Source: Alentia gelatinosa
Taxonomy: Eukaryota > Annelida > Polychaeta > Phyllodocida > Polynoidae
DNA length: 64,000 nt
Assembly: GCA_950022655.1 (NCBI GenBank)
Contig: OX465584.1
Location: 49,272,723-49,336,722, forward strand
Direction of reading: 5' to 3'
In this document: positions 44,608 through 53,559 of the stretch, piece by piece
How positions within the stretch are numbered: the stretch's first letter is position 1
Layout of the letters: each line of letters opens with the position of its first letter
Position numbers and translations under genes: made by a program
The notes under the pieces: generated by a model
What the model saw: the letters and a program-made list of their open reading frames with translations, nothing else
What the model was told of the DNA's origin: nothing
The model's database searches: none

Positions 44608-45405
44608 TTATTTCTCAGCTAGAGAGGTACGAAGCTGGGCTGACAGGAAACCCAGTTTGTTTCCTTTTACAGATTCATCAGTGAGTAGATTTATTTCACC
44701 CAAGTGATACCCACAACCCCAATATTCATTTTTGGTGGCCTCGAACAGTCGTTTGTTTTTTGTAGCGATCAATTTTTGACGAAGTTCATCATTTTGCTCA
44801 AACTTGGCGGTCATAACATTTCTCATGACCACATCTCTGGCCTCCAACCATACTTCCGTCGGCTTCAGGTCTCTTGTCAGCGTCAGAACATCTTCAGGCA
44901 GACTTGTGTGAAGAATTTTCTCTGCTATTTTTTCCGCACCCACAGCTTTAGCAAACTCAAATTGGTAGCAGTGCTCGGAAGACAGATGAACGTTACCACC
45001 GTATTTGACCTGCGTTTCAAATAAATTCAAAAAGGGGGAATATCTTCCCCGGAAAGCTATGCCTACTGGAATTTCAATCATTTTTATATTGCTAATAGAC
45101 AGACCGTGGGGGAGGTTGTCGATCTGATCAGCCGAGTAACGCTTTTTGTCGATACTGATTGTAGTACCACGAACAGAATAGATAATGGTTTTTTTAAGTG
45201 CCACAGTCTGCACTGCTCTGAGATTTTGATTTATTCTTTGGTCATCTTTGTCAAGTTTGTCCCCAATCGAAACTCACTTCCACCAATAGTTACCCTTTAG
45301 TTTGTTGATATTTTGATATATTAGGGCTTTCGATTTCTGGCTGACAAGTTGCACAATGATGGGGCGAGATTTATCTGTCACTACTACGCCTACTACGCCT
45401 GAAAA
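44608..45405 (-). CDS. LINE copy B: ORF1 C-terminal domain plus NADAR
   Basis: The intact frame is 201 residues from an ATG at 45,213. The first 40 residues (VALKKTIIYSVRGTTISIDK, RYSADQIDNLPHGL) are the end of a LINE ORF1p C-terminal domain. That domain continues upstream to about 45,405 through one TGA (KSRPIIVQLVSQKSKALIY, NINKLKGNYWWK). NADAR covers residues 50-195: GIAFRGRYSPFLNLF, HLSSEHCYQFEFAKAVGAEK, WLEARDVVM, TAKFEQN, RLFEATKNEYWGCG. The Ser-Ser-Glu and WGxG signature positions are kept, so the domain looks foldable. NADAR proteins cleave ADP-ribose linkages. It is uncertain whether it is expressed. The rest of the element is dead. Confidence 0.8.
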
Positions 45406-45867
45406 CAGCTTCAACATTGAGTAAGAAGGTACCATGGAGACAGACCTGGGGTATGGATATTTGAAGCTTTATTGAAAGTCATAGACCTTAGAATTAGACA
45501 AGACATCTCAGGTATTTTCTGGATATGCCTCTCACATAGTTTAACAGCTAGTGGCCTCCAATCGTACACAGGCGAGGGGAGACACATGATAGTTCTAGAA
45601 ATCAGAAACTCCTCAAAAGAATTTTGAATTAATCTACTCGCCCTTTTGCATGAAAATACTAAGAAATGAGCTTCAGAAAATATAACCTTTTCATGCAAAA
45701 TGAGAAAACACCAACTGTTGCTGACCAGGAAAGCTACTAGCCTGAATATGATTCCACGAACTGACCAAGTTCAGTTCAGACCCCTGTGATTCAGACTCAA
45801 TGTGTCGCTTTGAGTTTCTTTGTTTTTATTTTGTGGGAGGAGGGTAGTGGTTTTTAGTGGTTTTATA

Positions 45868-46031
45868 AGCCTATTTCCATTGGCCAACGAAAACAGCAGA
45901 GATTTTTTTAGTTCTCTTAAAAGGGCTCTCTGTTGGTCTTGACTGTAGATCAGTAAAGGTCAATGGAAATGGGCTTTTAGGAGAACTAGAAATCCTCAAC
46001 CTTTTTCGTGGGCCAATGGGAACAGGGCTTT
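45868..46031. mobile_element. short MITE with 28-bp inverted ends, about 164 bp
   Basis: AAGCCTATTTCCATTGGCCA at the left matches the reverse complement of TGGGCCAATGGGAACAGGGC at the right, both followed inward by ACGAAAA-type sequence. Internal CTAGAAATCCTC/ TTTTTTTAGTTCTC words also pair. A related end occurs near 480 in this window. Confidence 0.6.
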
Positions 46032-46039
46032 AGTGATTG

Positions 46040-46445
46040 CATGTAAACAGTTGTCAGCTGAATGACAATGATTGGCTCAGCAGGAGGAAGTTGGCTGTGA
46101 CTTTAGAATGTGGCTTATGGCATCACTGGGCAAGGAGGGTCATGGCTGTCTCTAGCTCATCTCTTCCACCTGCCCATAATGACCACCAATTATGGCATTT
46201 TGAACTACCAACCAATTATGCAACACACTTAGTGAAATGGTCAATGATTTTTCTCTCCGACTTTATGCAATATGGCAACACCGATGGACTTCTGCATCCA
46301 CTGACAAAATCAAACTGCATTGAATTAATTGGTGATGCTCTGTATTTTTTCTATCATATACCTGTGGTTGAGTATGTACCAGTAAGGTATATACATTTTA
46401 TCTTAAGACCAAATATCGATTAGCATCCACTGCATCTTTGCCGTG
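46040..46445. other. open frame of unknown nature
   Basis: A plus-strand frame of 128 residues (46,037-46,423) contains YATHLVKWSMIFLSDFMQYG and SNCIELIGDALYFFYHIPVV. It reads like protein but matches no family I know, and no splice or start evidence was found. Treat as unproven. Confidence 0.15.
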
Positions 46446-46449
46446 CAGA

Positions 46450-46680
46450 TCACCAATTATGTACCACTAACCTTTCACAAGGAGAACTACTAACTCTTGT
46501 ACAGCTTGAAGGTCATCAGTGGGTTTTAGTCATCAGATTGAAACGCTATATTACTTCAACACTGACCTGGCATTGTATTTTCCATCTGTGCCACCCAGAC
46601 ACATGTCACAATATTATCTCCATGACTATCTATTATGCATGTCAGTCCCCCTTTATGATGCATTGCTGGAAGAATATATA
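46450..46680 (+). repeat. dispersed repeat, left half
   Basis: Matches 9,655-9,760 (AATTATGTACCACTAACCTT, CTCCATGACTATCTATTAT, CAGTCCCCCT) with about 115 extra bases in the middle (46,505-46,617). Confidence 0.6.
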
Positions 46681-46968
46681 TGCGTCCCAACAATACAGCA
46701 GGAAAAAATAACTTTTTTACACAACATGTATACAAATACATATACAATATGCAATATAGCAATAAAGTTGTTAAAGACACAATGCACAATGTAATTAGTT
46801 ATTACAGACATGTTTATGAGATGATATTTATATAGGTGATATAATACAATATGGCAGTCGTTACTCATTGTCGTACTTCAAGCCAGTACCTAGTGAACTA
46901 GTTTCAACGTACAACATACCCTATGATTTATCGCTGGCATAACCATCTCAGTATTGCCATTTTAGTTT

Positions 46969-48945
46969 TTATGCTTCTAGGTGTTTTTTTAAGGCTTTTT
47001 TAAACATTTGCTTGGTTTCTAGTTTTTTTATTTGACACGGGAGTTCATTCCATATGGTCTTTCCTCTATAGGAGGGGGATTTTTTTCTTAGTTCTGTTTT
47101 TGGTCGTGGGAGTTCGTACTGTACCTTATTTTTCGATCTTGTGTTAGGTCTATCTTGGTTGAGATCTACTTCAAAGAGATTTTCAGTTTGTGCTCTCCTT
47201 CTCAAGTATGTCAATATGAGCTCGATACGTCTTTTACTTAGATCCAGGATCCCAACTTTTTTATGCAGCTCTTCGACAGTGTACATCATGGCATTAGCTC
47301 GTAGGCACACCCGCAGTCCCCTATTCTGCAGTCTTTGTAACTTATTTTGGTGGACTTTTCCAGCACATTCATGCAACACATTGGCGTAATCAATAATCGG
47401 TGTTATAGTCTGTTTGTAGACTTTGCAGGCTATGTTTTTTGTCATCATGTATCTAGTTTTCCCAAACTGATATAACTTCCTATTTAGTTTTTTCATCACG
47501 TGTTTTATATTTGGTTCGAAAGTCAAATTACTATCTATAATAGCTCCCAAGTATGTGTAATTATTAACGACCTGCAGCTTGTCTATTCCTAGGAACAGAT
47601 CTGGCATAGGGCCTCTTAGTTTTTTCTTTGATCCATACCATACGACTTTTGTCTTACAACTATTTATTGTTAGATAATTCGCAATTGTCCATGTATTTAA
47701 AGCTTCTAAGCTTTCTTGTATCGAGTTTACTAGGTCATTTTTACTGTCCACTGATGCATACACTACCAGATCGTCTGCATACATTTTGTATTTAACTCCT
47801 ACTTGTTTTAGTTGGTCCATTAAGTCATTCACAAAGAAAATATATAATAACGGGCCCATCACCGAGCCTTGCGGTACTCCGTATGATACATCAGCCCAGC
47901 TGGAGATTTGCTCACCAAATCTAGTTCTCTGTCTTCTGTTTTCTAAGTAGTTGTTTATCCATAATAGATCTTTTTAGCTAATTCTTAGTGACTTTAGTTT
48001 CGTTAATAGGTGTCCATGATGTACACTGTCGAAGGCCTTCCGGAAGTCTACATACACAGCACAAGTCAATAGGCCATTGTCTCGCGCGGTATACAAGTCC
48101 TCCACGAAGTCCCAAATTGCATCTAGGGTTCCTTTACCTTTTCGGTAACCATATTGTGTATTATCTAAGTAAGATTCCCCATCTAGTATTCTTGCAATGT
48201 GCCCATGCATCAATTTTTCTGCAATCTTTGATTCGACAGGCAGTACCGAGATTGGTCGCCAGTTAGTTGGATGCTTTAGGTTTCCACTTTTTGGAAGTGG
48301 TGTCACAGTGGCTTCACACCAAGTTTTAGGTATTTTTCCTGTATCAAAGGAGGTTTCATATAAATGTACCATTTGCGGTACTATCATGGATAAAGCCTCT
48401 TTAATTATAGACGTCCGCATATTCTCTATTCCCGATGGCTTGTTTACATTTATTTCTTTTATTAACTCCCTAACAGTTGTTTCATTTATAGTTATTGCAT
48501 AATGGTGTGCTTCATAGTTATCACTTAGATCCGTTTCGTTGATGCGAGATATTTTTACATTAGGATTGATTTTCCTTGCTAATTTTTCACCTATCGTTGC
48601 AAAGTAGGAGTTTATGTATGTTGGGGATTCTTCAGCATCTACATTCAATCCCGTATCTGGGCATTGTATAGTTGGTGGTACAACTTGTAACCTAGGTTCA
48701 GTGACTCGTTTTAGTTCTCGCCAGAACTTTTTAGGGTCCTGTTCGGTGCTAGTTAATTTTTCTTGAACTAATTCTGCTTTTGCCCGTTTTACTAGTCGTC
48801 CAATTAAGTTCCTAGTTTTCTTTGCCAATCTAAGATCAGTGTTATCATTACTAATTTCGTATCTCTTCATGTGCTGTTCCCTTTCATGAATGTACTCCAT
48901 AATGGTTGGGGTCATCCATTCTGTTTTATTTTTCTTAATATGCCA
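46969..48945 (-). CDS. NADAR-carrying LINE: reverse transcriptase (one internal stop)
   Basis: RT domain of the near-intact element, about 650 residues. In order: KNKTEWMTPTIMEYI linker; SYFATIGEKLARKI; PSGIENMRTSIIKEAL; TWCEATVTPLPKSGN; WRPISVLPVESKIAEKLMH (fingers); QYGYRKGKGTLDAIWDFVED; VDFRKAFDSVHHGHLL (first catalytic Asp region); YGVPQGSVMGPLLYIFFVND; MYADDLVVYAS with the intact YADD at about 47,770-47,781; KTKVVWYGSKKKL; YTYLGAIIDSNLTF; NKLQRLQNRGLRVCLR (thumb); and SYRGKTIWNELPCQIKKL at the C-terminus. One TAA at about 47,972 (after LKSLRIS) breaks the frame; everything else is in a single frame. It copies element RNA into DNA at the nicked target. CR1/L2-like group by its motifs. Confidence 0.9.
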
Positions 48946-48947
48946 TA

Positions 48948-48967
48948 TTTTTTTTTTTTTTTTTTTT
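48948..48967 (-). repeat. A20 homopolymer between endonuclease and RT
   Basis: Twenty T on the plus strand, i.e. A20 in the element sense, exactly where the endonuclease frame (DYLDQ, stop) should pass into the RT linker. It changes the frame between the two domains, which are normally one ORF2 protein. Confidence 0.85.
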
Positions 48968-48975
48968 ATAGGGCA

Positions 48976-49845
48976 TTATTGGTCTAAGTAGTCCCTAATC
49001 TCTGTTTCAATGAAGCCCCACATTTCTGTTGGTTTGTTTAAACTCCAATAACTATCCCAGTCTACCATATCAAGCCAGTTTTCCAGCAGTTCTTCTCGAT
49101 GGTATTGATAATCTCTGCCTTGAAACTTATTACTCTCATTTAAATATTTTGGTTTCTTTACAATAGCATAAACGGGTAGATGGTCTGTCGAGAGAAAATT
49201 CAGAGTGCCACTACTAATCACGTGGTCTACGTTAGTGAAAATGTTGTCTATACAAGTACCTCCTCCCTTATATGGTCGCGTAGTCAAGTTGACTAAGCGT
49301 TTACAGTTTAGTTCTCTTGTTAGTTCATCAAGTCTGTCAGCATATACATTTCCAGTACGATGAAAGTCAATGTTGAAGTCACCACAGAACCAGAGCTGAT
49401 TATCCAGACCATTTATGTCTCTTTTTATCTTCGTCAAATGTTCCAATGCTACATTTTTATTATTATTTGGGGGTATATACACGGTTACAATATACATGGG
49501 TTTTTGTCCTGGAAGTGTAATTTTCAGAGTTAAACATTCAATATGTTCATTCATAGTAGACAAGTTTTCAGCCAATGTGGTGCATTTAGCTAGTTCTTTT
49601 TTCAAGTAGCAAGCTACTCCACCTCCAATTTTATGTTTGCGATCTAATCTGTATACAATACGATTATCCCATTTAATCATGTTATCCGTTATATTTTCTG
49701 TGTACCACGTCTCACTAAAGGTTGCTATATCAGTATCCTTTAATAATGGGAACAACTCATCCTTCCGTTTCATCAGACTTCTTGCATTGTAATGAGTAAC
49801 CTTAAAACCCTTTATTTTTCCAAAATCTGATAATAATGTTGCCAT
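48976..49845 (-). CDS. NADAR-carrying LINE: APE-type endonuclease
   Basis: 289 residues with every expected apurinic-endonuclease-like motif: Asn in THYNARSL (N20), Glu in FSETWY (E45), the GGGVACYL strand, WFCGDFNIDF (D156, N158), GTCIDNIFTN (D200) and LSTDHLPVYA (D221, H222). It would nick target DNA to prime reverse transcription. It ends DYLDQ then TAA, followed by A20 and the RT. In relatives the endonuclease and RT are one polyprotein, so this stop is probably a lesion (or the two are split in this family). Confidence 0.92.
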   Translation of the reverse strand: MATLLSDFGKIKGFKVTHYNARSLMKRKDELFPLLKDTDIATFSETWYTENITDNMIKWDNRIVYRLDRKHKIGGGVACYLKKELAKCTTLAENLSTMNEHIECLTLKITLPGQKPMYIVTVYIPPNNNKNVALEHLTKIKRDINGLDNQLWFCGDFNIDFHRTGNVYADRLDELTRELNCKRLVNLTTRPYKGGGTCIDNIFTNVDHVISSGTLNFLSTDHLPVYAIVKKPKYLNESNKFQGRDYQYHREELLENWLDMVDWDSYWSLNKPTEMWGFIETEIRDYLDQ

Positions 49846-50584
49846 ATTGCACTCACACTATACCACCTACCCTATAGAAATGATGAAAGTAAACACAACA
49901 ATCCTTCTTAATGGTACCTAACAAAAAGAAATACAACTTATATAATCGTGATTTCCAACAGGCTCCTTACGCTAGTTGGAAAGATGACACTCAGCAGCCA
50001 AAGGGTAATTTGGGCTTAAACTGATGTGCCTGTGTAGAATGATGATATAATACTATCTAAACATCACAGCCTAGATATGCGTCCTATGTAAGTTACTTAT
50101 ATCTCATGCGCTCCTATTTTGCCTTGCTCTCATATATAATTCAATTTCTGTTATTTGTGTTTCAAGATACATCAATTGTATCATGCACTAGTTTTTTATC
50201 TTAGTACCAACAAATCTTCCTTACCGGTTCGTAGGTTCAATTGAACCCGCGTTCCGTTAGTTGTGGCTATAAAACAGTTCTGTGTACTAAGATAACGAAA
50301 GTATGCAATTATCTGACCAATAACGTATACGTTATACACATTTCATATTTTCCTTAAACATACACTATTAAAGACATATGGTAATTATAATTAGTAATTC
50401 CATGATCTACATTATAGACTACTAGACCGGGGTAAAGTGGTAGCCGTGATTTTTTCTCTCTATCACATTTCATTTTTGTATTTTTACATTATTTGTTTCT
50501 TATTACTTGATAGTCATTGTCACTGCGTTTTTGCTTATACAGCAATTCAGTTCATGTACATCGCTTTGTAGATGCTCATGTGAT
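49846..50584 (-). other. spacer inside the NADAR-carrying LINE
   Basis: About 740 bases between the SGNH stop and the endonuclease start, with no long frame on the element strand. LINEs with several ORFs often carry short spacers; this one is long enough to hold an internal promoter, an IRES-like region or a decayed segment, but nothing specific is recognisable. Confidence 0.5.
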
Positions 50585-51400
50585 TTACTTCAAATCAAAT
50601 ATGTCCAGATACCTGTCTAGCCAGGTCATGTATGTCTCAGCTATTATTGGGATTTCTTCCTGGAAAGGATGACAACCGTCAAACAGTCTCAAATAATTGC
50701 TCACAAATCTTGGTTCACCTCGTGTTTCTCCAGACCTTGACTTGTTTCTTCGATTAGTGTGAAAAAGATAGTCAGTTCTAGCGTTTGGGTAGCCTGACTC
50801 CTCATTATACTTTACCACTCGTGTGTTTATATATTTAACAGCATGGTCCAGATCTGTCTGACGTATGTCAGGTGGTGCATACACAGTGGGGTTATCACAT
50901 AAGTTATACCCTAATTGCTTGAAACTCCGATCAGTTTTTCGTGGTTTTACATGCGCTGGTTTGTTGCACTCTGCCAAGTCTAGACCGTACATAGTGGCAA
51001 GGCAGCATTTCACCTTGGGGAAACTACTTTCAATATGTTCTGCCGCCTGTACTAGGGCAGTTGTTACTGTTTCACTGCAGTCTTCTGCTGAGATGTATGG
51101 AAATGTAATCGTTCTCCTACCTTGAATGTAGTTGACCTGACTCACATTGCAGATACCCGCCGCCAGCAAGACCGCATCATACCGTCCTTCCACGCCGGCT
51201 GGTTGATATACACCCTCATGGTTTCTTTTTAGCTCGTACAGGACTTCAGCTTCTACATCCCCTATTTCGGCGCCTGGTAAGGTCATCACTCGTACTTGTA
51301 CGTTCATATCAGCTGTACGTTCGTCTATATAATCCTGGAGTCCTCTCAGGCGTGAATCTCCTGCTATTAGAAATTTCACCGGTTTCATTGTCGTAGTCAT
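50585..51400 (-). CDS. NADAR-carrying LINE: SGNH/GDSL hydrolase
   Basis: 271 residues, uninterrupted. Block I VKFLIAGDSRLRGLQDYI contains the nucleophile Ser16 in GDS; the block with Gly82/Asn85 is LLAAGICNVSQ; block V is LRLFDGCHPFQEEI with Asp241 and His244. The middle resembles SGNH folds of the 'GDSRLR' type found in OSK/TDRD7-related and LINE-encoded proteins. SGNH esterases are an established ORF1-associated domain in CR1-like LINEs; the substrate is unknown (lipid ester and RNA-binding roles have both been considered for relatives). It starts 77 bases after the NADAR stop and in another frame, so it needs its own initiation or recoding. The catalytic set looks complete. Confidence 0.85.
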   Translation of the reverse strand: MTTTMKPVKFLIAGDSRLRGLQDYIDERTADMNVQVRVMTLPGAEIGDVEAEVLYELKRNHEGVYQPAGVEGRYDAVLLAAGICNVSQVNYIQGRRTITFPYISAEDCSETVTTALVQAAEHIESSFPKVKCCLATMYGLDLAECNKPAHVKPRKTDRSFKQLGYNLCDNPTVYAPPDIRQTDLDHAVKYINTRVVKYNEESGYPNARTDYLFHTNRRNKSRSGETRGEPRFVSNYLRLFDGCHPFQEEIPIIAETYMTWLDRYLDIFDLK

Positions 51401-51477
51401 GTTGCTCCGACACCGTGTGTAGAGCGAACTGCATGCGCCGGTCTCGCTGCCTATACACTGGTCACGGTCGACTGGTG

Positions 51478-52341
51478 TTAGTGTGCTGCCGGGTCCCTGT
51501 CTAGCAGTGCTCTCACGGCCATAGTGATTTTACCATGCTTGTTTTGTCCTTTAAGTGGCCCTTGATCATACTCAGGGGCACTTATGGGGTATCCTCCACC
51601 CCACAAGCGGTTGGTTGTAGCTTCAACTAGTTCTGAACGTCCAGTGTCTAGTAGCCGTCCCTTTAGGTCTTTATTTTGATCGAACTTGGCCATTATTATT
51701 GATTGCATGACCCTATCTCTTTTCTCTAACCATGGATGATCGACTGGTACTTTACTTTTTTCTCCATATTGCTTTATTTCCAGTGGTGTTTTCAAGTTCC
51801 AAATCTTTTTTGCGTTTTCTTCCAGGCCCAATTCAAGGAAACGTGCATAGAAATATGCCTGTTCCACGCTATTGAATGTTATCTGTCCGGCATCTGCTCT
51901 CAAGGTGATAGTGAAGTCCCTAGTATACCAGTTACTTAAGTATGCACTAGCACCACAATAGAGTATTCTTCCTTGTCTCGATCTCCTGATGTTCTCCTTG
52001 TCTTTTTGCTTTTTTGCCGTATTGTTCTTTCCTGGTTCAGAGTTCACTATCTTCTTATCGGTTGTATTCTCTCCCAGTATGGGGGTTTCTTTTGTGTCGC
52101 TCGAACTTAATGTGTTCTTTCCAGGTTCTGGTTCTATGTTTTTTGTTTCCTTTGGGACCAATGGCGCTTGGTCCTCTACTTCCTTTTCTACTATTGTTTC
52201 GCTTTGGACATCACTTTTTGCGTCAGTCTTCTTCACTGTAGCAGATATTGTCGCTACTTCACCATCATCACTATCGTTCCATCTGTTATTCACTGGATGC
52301 ATCGGTGTTCTAATGGGGAATTTTCCCCACTTGTTTCCCAT
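51478..52341 (-). CDS. NADAR-carrying LINE: NADAR domain protein
   Basis: 287 residues from the first ATG. Residues 1-120 are polar and probably disordered, with an internal near-repeat (EPGKNTLSSSDTKETPILGE and SEPGKNNTAKKQ). NADAR spans about 125-283: ILYCGASAYLSNWY, FNSVEQAYFYARFLELGLEE, WLEKRDRVMQSIIMAKFDQN, GRLLDTGRSELVEAT and NRLWGGGYPISAP. The Ser-Val-Glu-Gln (158-161) and WGGG (247-250) signatures are kept; the usual 'Q..K' after the first signature is 'Y..AR'. NADAR enzymes hydrolyse N-glycosidic ADP-ribose linkages, including on guanine in nucleic acid. The frame continues upstream to the end of ORF1, so it was probably the C-terminal part of an ORF1-NADAR fusion. Confidence 0.9.
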   Translation of the reverse strand: MGNKWGKFPIRTPMHPVNNRWNDSDDGEVATISATVKKTDAKSDVQSETIVEKEVEDQAPLVPKETKNIEPEPGKNTLSSSDTKETPILGENTTDKKIVNSEPGKNNTAKKQKDKENIRRSRQGRILYCGASAYLSNWYTRDFTITLRADAGQITFNSVEQAYFYARFLELGLEENAKKIWNLKTPLEIKQYGEKSKVPVDHPWLEKRDRVMQSIIMAKFDQNKDLKGRLLDTGRSELVEATTNRLWGGGYPISAPEYDQGPLKGQNKHGKITMAVRALLDRDPAAH

Positions 52342-52408
52342 ACCTTTATTTCTTCGTTTTGGTTTTAGCCCTGGTTCAAACTTTTCTACATACTGTTCGG
52401 GGATTTTG

Positions 52409-53551
52409 TCATGCTAGTCCCACTTGTATACAATATGATCTATTTCCACTCCATTTTCTAGTAGGGTTGCGTCTTTTTTTCAGGTTTTTTGCAGTTTTAA
52501 CTGCTTGTCGGCATCTGCCTTTTGAGATTCGAAGTTCCCTACTCTCATCCTCTACTATCCATACGTTATACGCATTCTCTATTTCCTTCAGCTCCCACTT
52601 GTTCGTAAGGAATCTGTATTTAATCATCTTGTTACTGCAGCACACCATTACGGGGGCTTTTGCATTATCTGTTTTTGCTTTCTTCGATTGCAGGCGACAT
52701 ACATCTAGGTAGTCTTCTTCTCTATACGTTATGTCTAGGTCTTGGCAGATGTACCGTAGCAAAGACCACAGATCATCGCTTCTTGATGTTGTTAATCCAT
52801 ATATTACTAGATTCCTATCAGGAGCTGGTCTGCAATGGTGGACCGTATCCATGTTTTGAACTACTTCAGCGTACTTTCTGCTATTACTTTCGAGTGTTTC
52901 ACTCGTCAAGGTCGGGTCTAACTCTTCGAGGGTGGCATATAGCTTGTCTATAAGTATTCTCTGTTCTGATACTATCTTATGCATCTCTTCTATATCTGTC
53001 CTAGTTTTCTTGCTCTGCTCATCACAGATCAGTTTATTTTGAGTGAGGTCTACTTTGACATCTCTCAGACTAGCTTCATGCTCATACACTGTGAGTGATA
53101 TTTCATCTATCCTATTTCTATCTGATTCCATTTTTTGGGTGATTTCTTTTAACCCCTCTCTTAGGTTAGTAAAGCCTGCATTCATTTCACTGAACAATAG
53201 CTCTAACGTGCACTCTTGTTTTCCTGTCAGATTTTGGGTCGTGGTACTGGGTTGTGTTTCTAATAATGCACCCCCTTCAGCACCTCTCGCATCGACATTG
53301 TTCACCCGCACTGCGAGGTGCAACGCGTCCGTGTTCGTGTCAGTCACCCCCTCCGGCACTGGGTCAAGAATGGGAATCATGTTGTTTGTTTGTTGTGTGT
53401 TTTGTTTAGGTCTCTTCTCTATTTCTCTAGATGTTAATTCGACTTTTGTACATACTTTCTTCGGATCTGGGGACGGATTTGATGTTATACTAGTCGTACT
53501 ATCGCTTCTGTTCCTCTTACCTTGTGGGGTTTGCTCATTGTTTTCCTTCAT
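52409..53551 (-). CDS. NADAR-carrying LINE: ORF1 (coiled coil plus RRM)
   Basis: 380 residues. Residues 1-60 are basic and Ser/Thr-rich (KRNRSDS and PDPKKVCTK could be nuclear signals). Residues 115-205 have heptad-like spacing and many Glu/Lys (coiled coil, trimerisation in L1 ORF1p-type proteins). Residues 245-350 are RRM-like: DRNLVIYGLTTSRSDDLW, LDITYREEDYLDVCRL, KAPVMVCCSNKMIKYRFL, then a basic helix. The real C-terminal domain continues in the +1 frame after A7 at 52,474-52,480 (DATLLENGVEIDHIVYKWD), so the last 25 residues of this frame are probably wrong. It binds element RNA as a chaperone. The start is the first ATG, after a probable 5' UTR up to about 53.8 kb. Confidence 0.88.
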   Translation of the reverse strand: MKENNEQTPQGKRNRSDSTTSITSNPSPDPKKVCTKVELTSREIEKRPKQNTQQTNNMIPILDPVPEGVTDTNTDALHLAVRVNNVDARGAEGGALLETQPSTTTQNLTGKQECTLELLFSEMNAGFTNLREGLKEITQKMESDRNRIDEISLTVYEHEASLRDVKVDLTQNKLICDEQSKKTRTDIEEMHKIVSEQRILIDKLYATLEELDPTLTSETLESNSRKYAEVVQNMDTVHHCRPAPDRNLVIYGLTTSRSDDLWSLLRYICQDLDITYREEDYLDVCRLQSKKAKTDNAKAPVMVCCSNKMIKYRFLTNKWELKEIENAYNVWIVEDESRELRISKGRCRQAVKTAKNLKKRRNPTRKWSGNRSYCIQVGLA

Positions 53552-53559
53552 TGCAATGT

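Noticed and set aside
46037..46423. 128-residue open frame with a protein-like look
   Set aside because: No family recognised, no splice sites or conserved motif, in a region of repeats; kept only as an unproven note.
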